A DNA stretch of 64,000 bases from Pseudomonas sp. BCA17 (lineage in GTDB: Bacteria; Pseudomonadota; Gammaproteobacteria; Pseudomonadales; Pseudomonadaceae). Under the pieces are notes generated by a model. It was given only the letters and a program-made list of their open reading frames with translations. It was not told the DNA's origin and did no database searches. The translations under genes and the position numbers were made by a program. The stretch covers positions 620,001-684,000 of the forward strand of contig NZ_SGWI01000002.1 of assembly GCF_004519405.1 (NCBI RefSeq), read 5' to 3'. Numbering within the stretch: the first letter of the stretch is position 1; each line of letters begins with the position of its first letter. This document shows positions 44,130 through 53,143 of the stretch, in pieces.

Positions 44130-45077
44130 TCAGAGCAAAGAGCGAACCCGCAGTTCCTTGGGCATGGAGAACGTGATGTTCTCTTCACGGCCGGCCAGCT
44201 CATCCGCGCCGGTCGCCCCCCAGGCCTGCAACTGTTGGATCACGCCACGCACCAGGACTTCTGGAGCCGAGGCACCGGCCGTGATACCGATACGCTCAAC
44301 GCCATCGAACCAGCTGCGTTGCATGTCTTCGGCACCGTCGATCAGGTAGGCCGGCGTAGCCATGCGCTCGGCCAGCTCGCGCAGGCGATTGGAGTTGGAG
44401 CTGTTCGGGCTGCCGACCACCAGAACCACGTCGCATTCGTTGGCCAATTGCTTGACCGCGTCCTGACGGTTTTGTGTGGCGTAGCAAATGTCATCCTTGC
44501 GCGGGCCGCCGATATCCGGGAATCGCGCGCGCAGGGCGTCGATAACGCGGCTGGTGTCGTCCATGGACAAGGTGGTCTGCGTCACGAAAGCCAACCGTTC
44601 AGGGTTGTGTACCTGCAAGTTGGCGACGTCCTTTTCATCTTCTACCAGATAGATGGCACCGCCGTTGCTGGCGTCGTACTGGCCCATGGTGCCTTCGACT
44701 TCCGGGTGACCGGCATGGCCGATCAGGATGCACTCACGTCCATCGCGACTGTAGCGTGCGACTTCGATATGCACCTTGGTGACCAATGGGCAGGTGGCGT
44801 CGAATACTTTCAGGCCACGGCCGGCAGCTTCGGTACGCACGGCCTGGGAAACGCCATGGGCGCTGAAGATGACGATAACGTCGTCCGGTACCTGGTCGAG
44901 CTCTTCAACAAAAATGGCACCGCGTGCGCGCAGGTCTTCGACCACGAACTTGTTGTGGACAACTTCGTGGCGCACATAAATCGGCGGCCCGAAGACTTCC
45001 AGGGCGCGATTGACGATTTCGATCGCCCGGTCCACGCCGGCGCAGAAGCCACGGGGGTTGGCGAGTTTGATTTGCAT
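44130..45077 (-). CDS. ispH: 4-hydroxy-3-methylbut-2-enyl diphosphate reductase
   Basis: IspH makes isopentenyl and dimethylallyl diphosphate, the last step of the MEP pathway, with a 4Fe-4S cluster. The 315-residue protein has the three cysteine-bearing regions ([31 protein letters not shown]), [13 protein letters not shown] and [12 protein letters not shown]. The ATG at 45077 is the family start; the frame is open 23 codons further but the extra part is not coding. It is the last gene of the ribF-ileS-lspA-fkpB-ispH group. Confidence 0.96.
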   Translation of the reverse strand: MQIKLANPRGFCAGVDRAIEIVNRALEVFGPPIYVRHEVVHNKFVVEDLRARGAIFVEELDQVPDDVIVIFSAHGVSQAVRTEAAGRGLKVFDATCPLVTKVHIEVARYSRDGRECILIGHAGHPEVEGTMGQYDASNGGAIYLVEDEKDVANLQVHNPERLAFVTQTTLSMDDTSRVIDALRARFPDIGGPRKDDICYATQNRQDAVKQLANECDVVLVVGSPNSSNSNRLRELAERMATPAYLIDGAEDMQRSWFDGVERIGITAGASAPEVLVRGVIQQLQAWGATGADELAGREENITFSMPKELRVRSLL

Positions 45078-45110
45078 GCTGTGCCTCGTGTCTTGCCTGC
45101 AGGAACGAGT

Positions 45111-45146
45111 TTGTGTGGCGAGGGAGCTTGATCCCTCACCACACAA
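45111..45146. repeat. REP-type palindrome between fkpB and ispH
   Basis: TTGTGTGGCGAGGGAG and the near-complement ending CCTCACCACACAA form a 16-bp stem with a small loop and one mismatch. The arm GTGGCGAGGGAGCTTG is the same REP unit as in the large element at 59828-59933. It lies inside an operon, so it may give differential mRNA stability. Confidence 0.75.
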
Positions 45147-45177
45147 GTCCGGCGCTGCAATAGGCCGAATTCGTCAG

Positions 45178-45630
45178 TTAGATCGCTTTAACGTCGATGA
45201 TTTCCACATCAAACGTCAAGGTTTTACCGGCCAGCGGGTGGTTGAAGTCGATGGTCACTTGCGCGTCATCGAAGGCTTTGACTACACCTGGCAGCTCGGT
45301 ATTCGCCGCATCGTTGAAGATCACCAGCAAGCCTTCCGACAGGTCCATGCCTTCAAACTGCGAACGCGCAATGATCTGCACATTCTGCGGGTTGGGCTGG
45401 CCAAAGGCATTTTCCGGCAGGATCTGCAGGTTGCGCTTATCGCCGGCCTTGAATCCGAAAAGCGCCGCTTCGAAACCCGGCAGCAGGTTGCCATCACCGA
45501 CTTTGAAGGTCGCCGGGGCCTTGTCGAAGGTGCTGTCGACCGTGTCGCCATTCTCCAGGCGCAATGCGAAATGCAAAGTGACTTCCGTGTTCTGGCCGAT
45601 CCGTTGTTCAGTCACTACCTGATCAGTCAT
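45178..45630 (-). CDS. fkpB: FKBP-type peptidyl-prolyl isomerase FkpB (SlpA)
   Basis: A 150-residue isomerase of the SlyD-like FKBP group: an FKBP core split by an insert-in-flap domain (DGNLLPGFEAALFGFKAGDK, AFGQPNPQNVQ), and the C-terminal DFNHPLAGKTLTFDVEI motif. It lacks the histidine-rich tail of SlyD. It acts as a cytoplasmic folding helper. It overlaps the lspA stop by eight bases and lies in the conserved lspA-fkpB-ispH order. Confidence 0.95.
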   Translation of the reverse strand: MTDQVVTEQRIGQNTEVTLHFALRLENGDTVDSTFDKAPATFKVGDGNLLPGFEAALFGFKAGDKRNLQILPENAFGQPNPQNVQIIARSQFEGMDLSEGLLVIFNDAANTELPGVVKAFDDAQVTIDFNHPLAGKTLTFDVEIIDVKAI

Positions 45631-46132
45631 TGACGGTCTCTCCGGTTTTCTTGCTTTTGAACATGTCCAACGCCAGCATCACCGCACCGACGGTGATGGC
45701 GCTGTCGGCAAAGTTGAACGCCGGGAAATACCAGCGATTCTGCCAATGCACCAGGATGAAGTCGATCACATGGCCCAGGGCAATACGGTCGTAGAGGTTG
45801 CCCAGCGCACCGCCCAGCACCAGGGCCAGGGCTATGGCAAGCCAGGTATCGTCGCGCCCCAGGCGCTTGAGCCAGACCACCAGCACGGCACTGACCACCA
45901 CGGCAATCAGGGCGAACAGCCAGCGCTGCCAGCCGCCACTGTCGGCGAGGAAACTGAAAGCAGCGCCAGTGTTGTAGGCCAGTGTCCAGCTGAAGTAATC
46001 CGGGATCACCACGATCTGCTGGAACATTTCCAGAGCACCCTCGAAGTGAGCCTTGCTGGCCTGGTCAATGACCAGGACCAGCACACTCAATACGAGCCAG
46101 CCCAGGCGCCCGAAGCGACTGGCTTTAGGCAT
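45623..46132 (-). CDS. lspA: Lipoprotein signal peptidase
   Basis: LspA (signal peptidase II) removes signal peptides from diacylated prolipoproteins in the inner membrane; BamD encoded in this window is one of its expected substrates. The 169-residue protein has four spans and the two catalytic aspartate motifs GNLYDRIALGHVIDF and FNFADSAI, plus the early VIDQASK motif. The ATG at 46132 lies seven bases after the ileS stop. An in-frame ATG inside ileS at 46147 is possible but less likely. Confidence 0.95.
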   Translation of the reverse strand: MPKASRFGRLGWLVLSVLVLVIDQASKAHFEGALEMFQQIVVIPDYFSWTLAYNTGAAFSFLADSGGWQRWLFALIAVVVSAVLVVWLKRLGRDDTWLAIALALVLGGALGNLYDRIALGHVIDFILVHWQNRWYFPAFNFADSAITVGAVMLALDMFKSKKTGETVND

Positions 46133-46139
46133 GTTTCCA

Positions 46140-48971
46140 CTAGGCATAGTGGCGAACCTCGCCGGCACCGCTGATGTTGTCGACGCAACGACCACAGATT
46201 TCCGGATGCTCAGGATTCACACCGACATCTTCACGGCAGTGCCAGCAACGGGCGCACTTGGGGAACGCCGACTTGACGACTTTGAGCTTGAGGCCCGGCA
46301 CTTCGGTGACCACGGCGTCTGCCGGCGCTTGGGCGAACGGTGCCAGGCTGGCCGTCGAGGTGATGAGCACGAAGCGCAGCTCGTTGCTCAGCTTGGCCAG
46401 GTCGGCCGTCAGGCCATCTTCGGCAAACAGGGTGACTTCGGCTTGCAGGTTGCCACCGACGGCCTTGGCCGCGCGCTGGACTTCCAGCTCCTTGTTCACC
46501 GCAACCTTGACGGCCATTACGCCCTCCCAGTATTCGCGGCCCAATTCGAAGTCCGCCGGCAGTTCGGTCAGACCTTCGTACCAGGTGTTGAGCATCACGG
46601 ATTCGTTGCGCTCGCCCGGCAGGTATTCCCACAGCTCATCGGCGGTGAAGGCCAGGATCGGTGCGATCCAGCGCACCAGCGCCTCACTGATGTGGTACAG
46701 CGCGGTCTGCGCCGAACGGCGTGCCTTGCTGTTGGCGCCGGTGGTGTACTGGCGATCCTTGATGATGTCGAGGTAGAAACCACCCAACTCCTGCACGCAG
46801 AAGTTGTGGATCTTCGAGTAAACGTTCCAGAAACGGTATTCGCCGTAGTGCTCCTGCAACTCGCGCTGCAGCAACAGGGTACGGTCCACGGCCCAACGAT
46901 CCAGGGCGAGCATGTCCTCGGCCGGCACGATGTCGGTGGCCGGGTTGAAGCCGGTCAGGTTCGACAACAGGAAGCGTGCGGTATTACGGATGCGACGGTA
47001 GGCATCGGCACTGCGCTGCAGGATCTGCTCCGACACAGCCATTTCGCCCGAATAGTCCGTCGAGGCCACCCACAGGCGCATGATGTCGGCACCCAGCGTG
47101 TCATTGACCTTTTGCGGCGCAATTACGTTGCCCAGGGACTTGGACATCTTGCGACCGTTTTCATCAACGGTGAAACCGTGGGTCAGCAGTTCGCGGTACG
47201 GGGCGTGGTTATCGATGGCGCAACCAGTGAGCAAGGACGAATGGAACCAGCCACGGTGTTGGTCCGAACCTTCCAGGTACAGATCGGCGCGAGGACCTGT
47301 CTCGTGGCCCATAGGGTGGGAACCACGCAGCACGTGCCAGTGGGTGGTGCCGGAGTCGAACCATACGTCGAGGGTGTCGCTGATCTTGTCGTACAACGGT
47401 GCTTCGTCGCCCAACAGCTCGGCGGCGTCCAGCTTGAACCAGGCTTCGATGCCTTCCTGCTCGACTCGTTGGGCCACGACTTCCATCAGCTCAACGGTAC
47501 GAGGGTGCAGCTCGCCGCTTTCCTTGTTGAGGAAGAACGGAATCGGCACACCCCAGTTACGCTGGCGGGAGATGCACCAGTCCGGACGGTTGGCAATCAT
47601 CGAGTGCAGGCGCGCCTGGCCCCAGGCCGGGATGAAGCCTGTGTCTTCGATGGCTTTGAGCGAGCGCACGCGCAGGGTGTCGCCGCTGACCGGCTCTTTG
47701 TCCATGCCGATGAACCACTGCGCGGTAGCGCGGTAGATCAGCGGGGTCTTGTGACGCCAGCAGTGCATGTAGCTGTGCTGGATGGTAGCGGACTGCAGAA
47801 GTGCACCGACTTCGCTCAGCTTTTCGATGATCGCCTTGTCGGCCTTGAAGATGAACTGGCTACCAAAGAACTCCAGCGATGGCACGTAAACGCCATTGCT
47901 TTGCACCGGGTTGATGATGTCATCGTTGACCATGCCGTATTTCTTGCAGATCACAAAGTCGTCCACGCCGTAGGCAGGCGAGCAGTGGACCACACCGGTA
48001 CCCGAGCCCAGTTCAACGTAGTCGGCCAGGTAAACCGGCGACAGGCGGTCATAGAACGGGTGGCGGAAGTTGATCAGTTCCAACGCGGAACCGGTCGTCG
48101 TGGCGATCACCGAACCTTGCAGGTTGTAACGCGCCAGGCACGACTCGACCATTTCCTCGGCCAGCACCAGCAGGCGGTCACCGACGTCCACCAGGGCATA
48201 GGTGAACTCCGGGTGCACGTTCAGTGCCTGGTTGGCGGGGATGGTCCACGGGGTGGTGGTCCAGATCACGATGGCCGCCGGCTTGCCCAGGCTCGTCAGG
48301 CCAAAGGCCTCGGCCAGTTTGGCGTCTTCCGCAATCGGGAAGGCCACGTCGATGGTCGAGGACTTCTTGTCTTCGTACTCGACTTCCGCTTCGGCCAGGG
48401 CCGAACCGCAGTCGAAGCACCAGTTCACGGGCTTGAGCCCCTTGAATACGAAGCCACCCTTGACGATTTCGGCCAAGGCACGGATTTCACCGGCCTCGTT
48501 CTTGAAGTCCATGGTCTTGTACGGGTTGGCCCAGTCGCCCAATACACCCAGACGGATGAATTCGGACTTCTGCCCTTCGATCTGCTCGGTGGCGTAGGCA
48601 CGGCACAGTTCGCGGGTTTTATCCGCGCCCAGGTTCTTGCCATGGGTCACTTCGACTTTGTGCTCGATCGGCAGACCGTGGCAGTCCCAACCCGGGACAT
48701 AAGGTGCGTCGAAACCCGAAAGGGTTTTCGAGCGAATGATCATGTCCTTGAGAATCTTGTTCAGCGCATGACCGATGTGAATCGTGCCGTTGGCATAAGG
48801 AGGGCCGTCGTGCAGGACGAATTTCGGACGATCCTTGCCAATTTCGCGCAACTTTCCGTACAGGCCAATACTGTCCCAGCGCTGCAAGATCTGCGGTTCG
48901 CGCTGTGGCAGGCCGGCCTTCATTGGGAAGGCGGTGTCCGGAAGGTTTAGCGTGGCTTTATAGTCGGTCAT
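46140..48971 (-). CDS. ileS: Isoleucyl-tRNA synthetase
   Basis: IleS charges tRNA-Ile. The 943-residue class I enzyme has [11 protein letters not shown] (HIGH motif), the large editing domain, the KMSKS loop ([13 protein letters not shown]), the anticodon-binding domain, and a C-terminal zinc finger (CARCWHC and CGRC). This layout is the normal bacterial type rather than the mupirocin-resistant IleS2 type. It is preceded by ribF by 14 bases and followed by lspA, the standard gammaproteobacterial order. Confidence 0.98.
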   Translation of the reverse strand: MTDYKATLNLPDTAFPMKAGLPQREPQILQRWDSIGLYGKLREIGKDRPKFVLHDGPPYANGTIHIGHALNKILKDMIIRSKTLSGFDAPYVPGWDCHGLPIEHKVEVTHGKNLGADKTRELCRAYATEQIEGQKSEFIRLGVLGDWANPYKTMDFKNEAGEIRALAEIVKGGFVFKGLKPVNWCFDCGSALAEAEVEYEDKKSSTIDVAFPIAEDAKLAEAFGLTSLGKPAAIVIWTTTPWTIPANQALNVHPEFTYALVDVGDRLLVLAEEMVESCLARYNLQGSVIATTTGSALELINFRHPFYDRLSPVYLADYVELGSGTGVVHCSPAYGVDDFVICKKYGMVNDDIINPVQSNGVYVPSLEFFGSQFIFKADKAIIEKLSEVGALLQSATIQHSYMHCWRHKTPLIYRATAQWFIGMDKEPVSGDTLRVRSLKAIEDTGFIPAWGQARLHSMIANRPDWCISRQRNWGVPIPFFLNKESGELHPRTVELMEVVAQRVEQEGIEAWFKLDAAELLGDEAPLYDKISDTLDVWFDSGTTHWHVLRGSHPMGHETGPRADLYLEGSDQHRGWFHSSLLTGCAIDNHAPYRELLTHGFTVDENGRKMSKSLGNVIAPQKVNDTLGADIMRLWVASTDYSGEMAVSEQILQRSADAYRRIRNTARFLLSNLTGFNPATDIVPAEDMLALDRWAVDRTLLLQRELQEHYGEYRFWNVYSKIHNFCVQELGGFYLDIIKDRQYTTGANSKARRSAQTALYHISEALVRWIAPILAFTADELWEYLPGERNESVMLNTWYEGLTELPADFELGREYWEGVMAVKVAVNKELEVQRAAKAVGGNLQAEVTLFAEDGLTADLAKLSNELRFVLITSTASLAPFAQAPADAVVTEVPGLKLKVVKSAFPKCARCWHCREDVGVNPEHPEICGRCVDNISGAGEVRHYA

Positions 48972-48985
48972 TTAAGGCTCTTCGG

Positions 48986-49924
48986 TTAGCGATGGGCGCT
49001 AGGTGCGGCTAGTGCACGGGCGGCGGCGACATCCGCATTGATCGCCGTTTTCAACGCCTCAAGGGAGGCGAAACGCTGCTCTTCACGCAGCTTCTGGTGG
49101 AAAACCACCGTCAAACGCCGGTCATACAAATCACCGGCAAAATCCAAAAGGTGTACTTCCAGGTGGGCCTTGCCATCACCTGCAACCGTGGGCCTGACGC
49201 CTATATTGGCGACTCCCGGCCACGATTGGCCGTCGATGTCGACGCTCACCAGGTAAACCCCGGTCAGCGGCACACGGCGACGCTTGAGCTGCACGTTGGC
49301 GGTTGGCGTACCCAATTGGCGCGCCAGCTTCTGGCCGTGCAATACCCGCCCGGCAATGCGGAACGGGCGACCGAGCAGACGCTCGGCCAAGGCGAAGTCG
49401 GCAGCGGCCAGTGCATTACGCACCTGGGTGCTGCTTACGCGCAGGCCATCCAGTTCGACGGTTTGCGCGGCTTCGACGGTAAAACCCTGGTTGACGCCGG
49501 CGTGCTGCAGGAAATCGAAATCTCCTACGCGGTCGCAACCGAAACGGAAGTCGTCGCCGACCTCCAAATGTTGCACACCCAAGCCGTCCACCAGGATACG
49601 GTCGACGAATTCGGCGGCGCTGAGGCTTTGCAAACGCTGGTTGAAGGCCAGGCAGAGGACTCGGTCCACCCCCTCTTCAGCCAGCAACTGCAACTTGTCG
49701 CGCAAGCGGGCCAGACGGGCCGGCGCCGTTTCCGGGGTGAAAAATTCCCGCGGCTGCGGCTCAAAAATCACCACGCAGCTGGGTACACCCAACTCGACTG
49801 CTCGCTCACGCAGCCGGGCCAGGATAGCCTGGTGACCACGGTGAACACCGTCAAAGTTGCCAATAGTGGCGACGCAGCCCCGATGCTGGGGGCGCAGGTT
49901 GTGGAGACCTCGAACCAGCTGCAT
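48986..49924 (-). CDS. ribF: Bifunctional riboflavin kinase/FAD synthetase
   Basis: RibF converts riboflavin to FMN and then FAD. The 312-residue protein has an N-terminal nucleotidyltransferase domain (TIGNFDGVHRGHQAIL, VGDDFRFGCDRVGD, VSSTQVRNALA) and a C-terminal flavokinase domain (GTPTANVQLKRRRVPLTGVY, GVANIGVRPTV). The ATG at 49924 is the usual start; the frame is open 25 codons upstream without coding character. It heads the ribF-ileS-lspA-fkpB-ispH run. Confidence 0.97.
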   Translation of the reverse strand: MQLVRGLHNLRPQHRGCVATIGNFDGVHRGHQAILARLRERAVELGVPSCVVIFEPQPREFFTPETAPARLARLRDKLQLLAEEGVDRVLCLAFNQRLQSLSAAEFVDRILVDGLGVQHLEVGDDFRFGCDRVGDFDFLQHAGVNQGFTVEAAQTVELDGLRVSSTQVRNALAAADFALAERLLGRPFRIAGRVLHGQKLARQLGTPTANVQLKRRRVPLTGVYLVSVDIDGQSWPGVANIGVRPTVAGDGKAHLEVHLLDFAGDLYDRRLTVVFHQKLREEQRFASLEALKTAINADVAAARALAAPSAHR

Positions 49925-50043
49925 AACGCGCTTCTTGCTCATAAAGTGGTCGATTATAACCACACCCGGCCCCGGACGACAGGCAACAGCGCAGGCCAAG
50001 TGGGTCGATTCGATAAAACAATCGTTTTATTCAGGCAAAGTCC

Positions 50044-51582
50044 CTAGCTCAGGGACTTGCGATTGAAATCACGCAGGCGAAAGCCTTGCAGCAGCAACAT
50101 GCCGAAGTAAACCACAACACCTGCAACCACCAGCACGCCCAGGCGCATGAAGCGCTCCAGCATGTGCCCTTCGTCCCAGGCGGGCATGAAGTGCATCAAC
50201 CCCAATAGCACCGCAGACATCACGCCCACCGCGACCAGCAGCTTGAGCGCAAAGATGCCCCAGCCCGGTTGCGGCAGGAACATCTGCTGCTTGCGCAGTT
50301 GATAGAACAGCAAGCCGGCATTGATACAGGCACCGGCACTGATGGCCAGGGCCAATCCGGCGTGAGCCAGCGGGCCGATGAATACCAGGTTGAGCAATTG
50401 CGTGACGATCAGCGTGAAAATCGCGATTTTCACCGGCGTACGGATGTTTTGTTGAGCATAAAAGCCCGGCGCCAGCACCTTGATCACAATGATGCCGAGC
50501 AGCCCCACAGAGTAGGCAATCAACGCACGCTGGGTCATGGAGGCATCGAACGCGCTGAATTGGCCGTACTGGAACAACGATACCGTCAGCGGTTCAGCCA
50601 GGATCCCCAGGGCCAGGGCACAAGGCAACACCAGCACGAAGCACAAGCGCAGCCCCCAATCGAGAATACGCGAGTACTCCTGGCGGTCTTTGCCGGCATA
50701 GGTGCGCGACAGGGTCGGCAACAAAATCGTGCCCAAGGCCACACCGAGTACGCCGGACGGCAACTCCATCAGTCGATCGGCGTAGTACATCCACGACACC
50801 GAGCCAGACACCAGCAACGAGGCGAAGGCGGTGTTGATGATCAGGGAAATCTGGCTGACCGATACACCAAGGATCGCCGGCAACATGTTGCGCATTACAC
50901 GCCAGACACCGGTGTCCTTCAGGTTGAGCCGCGGCAGCACGAGCATGCCGATCTTTTTCAGGTGCGGCAGCTGGTACAACAATTGCGCCAGGCCACCGGC
51001 CAGCACGGCCCAACCCAGGGCCATCACGGGCGGATCGAAGTACGGCGTGAGGTACACCGCGAAGATAATCATGCTCACGTTGAGCAAGGTCGGCACGAAC
51101 GCCGGCACCGAGAAACGGTTCCAGGTATTCAGGACGGCGCCAGCCAGAGATGAGAGCGAGATCAGCAATATATAAGGGAAGGTCACGCGCAGCAGATCAG
51201 TGGTCAGCGCGAATTTTTCCGGTGTATTGGCAAAACCCGGGGCCGTGGCCCAGATCACCCAGGGGGCGGCGAGCATGCCGGCAATGGTGACCAGCATCAA
51301 AACCAGCGTCAGCAGGCCCGAGACATAGGCAAGAAAAGTGCGGGTCGCTTCTTCGCCCTGCTGGGACTTGTATTCCGCCAGGATCGGTACGAATGCCTGG
51401 GAAAATGCGCCCTCGGCGAAGATCCGACGCAGCAGGTTGGGCAGTTTGAAGGCAATAAAGAAGGCGTCCGTGGCCATACTGGCGCCAAAAATACGCGCCA
51501 ACAGGGTGTCACGCACGAACCCCAATACCCGGGAGATCATTGTGATAGAGCTGACCGCAGCCAACGATTTGAGCAGATTCAT
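50044..51582 (-). CDS. murJ: Lipid II flippase MurJ
   Basis: MurJ moves lipid II across the inner membrane for peptidoglycan synthesis. The 512-residue protein has about 14 spans and the MOP-family MurJ motifs: [19 protein letters not shown] near the start, [15 protein letters not shown], and [24 protein letters not shown]. It lies upstream of ribF in the same direction, with a 119-base gap, and is divergent from rpsT. Confidence 0.96.
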   Translation of the reverse strand: MNLLKSLAAVSSITMISRVLGFVRDTLLARIFGASMATDAFFIAFKLPNLLRRIFAEGAFSQAFVPILAEYKSQQGEEATRTFLAYVSGLLTLVLMLVTIAGMLAAPWVIWATAPGFANTPEKFALTTDLLRVTFPYILLISLSSLAGAVLNTWNRFSVPAFVPTLLNVSMIIFAVYLTPYFDPPVMALGWAVLAGGLAQLLYQLPHLKKIGMLVLPRLNLKDTGVWRVMRNMLPAILGVSVSQISLIINTAFASLLVSGSVSWMYYADRLMELPSGVLGVALGTILLPTLSRTYAGKDRQEYSRILDWGLRLCFVLVLPCALALGILAEPLTVSLFQYGQFSAFDASMTQRALIAYSVGLLGIIVIKVLAPGFYAQQNIRTPVKIAIFTLIVTQLLNLVFIGPLAHAGLALAISAGACINAGLLFYQLRKQQMFLPQPGWGIFALKLLVAVGVMSAVLLGLMHFMPAWDEGHMLERFMRLGVLVVAGVVVYFGMLLLQGFRLRDFNRKSLS

Positions 51583-51753
51583 TGAAAGAGTTTGCGCCTA
51601 TAGATAAACAGCAGGCGAACAAAGCGCCCACTTATGCGATACTGCGCACCTGCAGCAGCACAGAGCCAAAGCTCGCGAGTTTACAGGTCAAGCGCCGGAA
51701 ATAAATCACCCGCCTCTTCAGATCGACCACTCAGCAGTTCGCATCAGCCACCC

Positions 51754-51782
51754 TTGACAACACTTCAAGTCATCGGCATGAT
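51754..51782 (+). promoter_or_regulatory. Sigma-70 promoter of rpsT
   Basis: A perfect TTGACA at 51754-51759 is followed after 17 bases by CATGAT at 51777-51782 (4 of 6 to TATAAT). It lies about 54 bases before the rpsT start codon and is the best promoter candidate in the murJ-rpsT gap. Confidence 0.6.
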
Positions 51783-51835
51783 TCGCGGCCTATTTTGTTT
51801 GCTATTTCCTAAAAAGTCTTTCGAGGAGCTCGACG

Positions 51836-52114
51836 GTGGCCAACTCACCTTCCGCCAAAAAACGTGCAAAACAGGCTGAGAAGCGTCGCAGCCACAACGC
51901 CAGCCTGCGTTCCATGGTTCGTACCTACATCAAGAATGTAGTTAAAGCCATCGACACCAAAGACGCTGAAAAAGCTCAAGCTGCTTACGTTCTGGCTGTG
52001 CCGGTTATCGACCGTATGGCCGATAAGGGCATCATCCACAAGAACAAGGCCGCTCGTCATAAGAGCCGCCTGAATGGCCACATCAAGGCTCTGAACGTTG
52101 CTGCTGCAGCCTAA
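51836..52114 (+). CDS. rpsT: 30S ribosomal protein S20
   Basis: A 92-residue, strongly basic protein beginning [20 protein letters not shown] after the initiator, with the S20 three-helix pattern ([20 protein letters not shown]). It binds 16S rRNA early in assembly. The start codon is GTG with a strong GAGGAG site; rare start codons are common for S20 and are linked to its autoregulation in E. coli. It has its own promoter and terminator. Confidence 0.97.
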   Translation: MANSPSAKKRAKQAEKRRSHNASLRSMVRTYIKNVVKAIDTKDAEKAQAAYVLAVPVIDRMADKGIIHKNKAARHKSRLNGHIKALNVAAAA

Positions 52115-52157
52115 GTGGTAACAACTGCAACGCGGGTTTACCGGCGTAACAGTTAAG

Positions 52158-52192
52158 AAATGCCCCGTACCGAAAGGTCCGGGGCATTTTTG
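52158..52192 (+). terminator. Intrinsic terminator of rpsT
   Basis: AATGCCCCG and CGGGGCATT form a stem with a GAAAGG-containing loop, followed by a T run, 43 bases after the rpsT stop codon. Confidence 0.92.
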
Positions 52193-52233
52193 TTTGTACT
52201 CAGAAAATGAACATCACGCCTCAAACCCCAGGC

Positions 52234-52267
52234 AAAAAAATGCCCCGAACCAGTCGGGGCGTTTTTG
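52234..52267 (-). terminator. Intrinsic terminator of slyD
   Basis: On the minus strand GCCCCGAC and its complement form a tight stem followed by seven Ts (AAAAAAA at 52234-52240). It lies 24 bases beyond the slyD stop codon and faces the rpsT terminator. Confidence 0.9.
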
Positions 52268-52290
52268 CTACCAGCCGATCAACGTATCAA

Positions 52291-52776
52291 TCAGTGGTGG
52301 TGACCGCCTTCACCGTGGACGTGACCGTGAGCCACTTCTTCCTGGGAAGCGTCGCGGATGGCAACGATCTTCACTTGGAAGTTCAGGCGCTGGCCAGCCA
52401 GGGGGTGGTTACCGTCGACAGTCACGTCATCGCCATCCAGATCGCGGATAGTGACGATCTGCATTTGGCCGTCCGGCGCGGAAGCGTGGAACTGCATGCC
52501 CACTTCCAGCTCGTCGACGCCTTCGAACATGCTGCGGCTCAGAGTGCTGACCAGCTCGGCGGAGTATTCGCCGTAAGCGTCTTCCGGCTCTACGACAACG
52601 TTCAGTTCATCGCCAACGCTCTTGCCTTCCAGAGCCTTTTCCAGGCCCGGGATGATGTTCCCTGCGCCTTGCAGGTAGACCAGCGGCGCGCCGCCGGCTG
52701 AGCTGTCGATGACCTCACCAGCGTCGTTGGTCAGGGTATAGTCGATGGAGACAGCCTTGTTAGCGGCGATCGTCAT
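52291..52776 (-). CDS. slyD: FKBP-type peptidyl-prolyl isomerase SlyD
   Basis: A 161-residue cytoplasmic isomerase and chaperone with an FKBP domain, the insert-in-flap domain (VVEPEDAYGEYSAELV) and a histidine-rich C-terminus (HGHVHGEGGHHH) that binds nickel in SlyD proteins used for hydrogenase maturation or metal storage. The tail is shorter than in E. coli. The frame is open 37 codons upstream, but ATG 52776 starts at the first FKBP strand. The start codon overlaps that of the divergent DUF3565 gene. Confidence 0.93.
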   Translation of the reverse strand: MTIAANKAVSIDYTLTNDAGEVIDSSAGGAPLVYLQGAGNIIPGLEKALEGKSVGDELNVVVEPEDAYGEYSAELVSTLSRSMFEGVDELEVGMQFHASAPDGQMQIVTIRDLDGDDVTVDGNHPLAGQRLNFQVKIVAIRDASQEEVAHGHVHGEGGHHH

Positions 52777-53083
52777 GGGGCGAGACCTTTTGCATAAGAA
52801 TGAAGAACGGACAAGTCTAAACAAGGATTTGCCCGAAAGCGAACAGAACCCGGACAGACGGGACCGACCAACGGCATCCTTTATCATCGGGTTCCACCAG
52901 GACGACGACCAGCACTGGGTCGCCGAGCTCTCTTGCGGTCACACCCAGCACCTGCGCCACCAGCCGCCCTGGCAGTCCAGGGCCTGGGTACTCGATACCG
53001 CACAACGCCTCGAAAAAATAGGCCAACCCTTTACCTGCGGCTGGTGTGCGCAAGGCACGAATAACGATAACCTTGATGCCTGA
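52775..53083 (+). CDS. DUF3565 family protein
   Basis: The C-terminal 70 residues match the DUF3565 pattern: FIIGFHQDDDQHWVAELSCG, HTQHLRHQPPW, and a final cysteine pair TCGWC, together a likely zinc site (Cys-His plus CxxC). The 5-prime end is uncertain. ATG 52775 is the only ATG near and overlaps the slyD start codon on the other strand; a TTG at 52829 has AAGGA only one base upstream. Function is unknown. It lies between slyD and pta. Confidence 0.72.
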   Translation: MGRDLLHKNEERTSLNKDLPESEQNPDRRDRPTASFIIGFHQDDDQHWVAELSCGHTQHLRHQPPWQSRAWVLDTAQRLEKIGQPFTCGWCAQGTNNDNLDA

Positions 53084-53143
53084 TTCCCGGCAGGCGCTCA
53101 ACCATAGAGCACCGCCGAAGCCATGCACCTCCAGAGAATTCGC

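Noticed and set aside
46053..48950. A 965-codon open frame on the plus strand antisense to ileS
   Set aside because: It mirrors a highly conserved ileS gene in a high-GC genome, where the opposite strand often stays open. It has no family motifs and no ribosome site.
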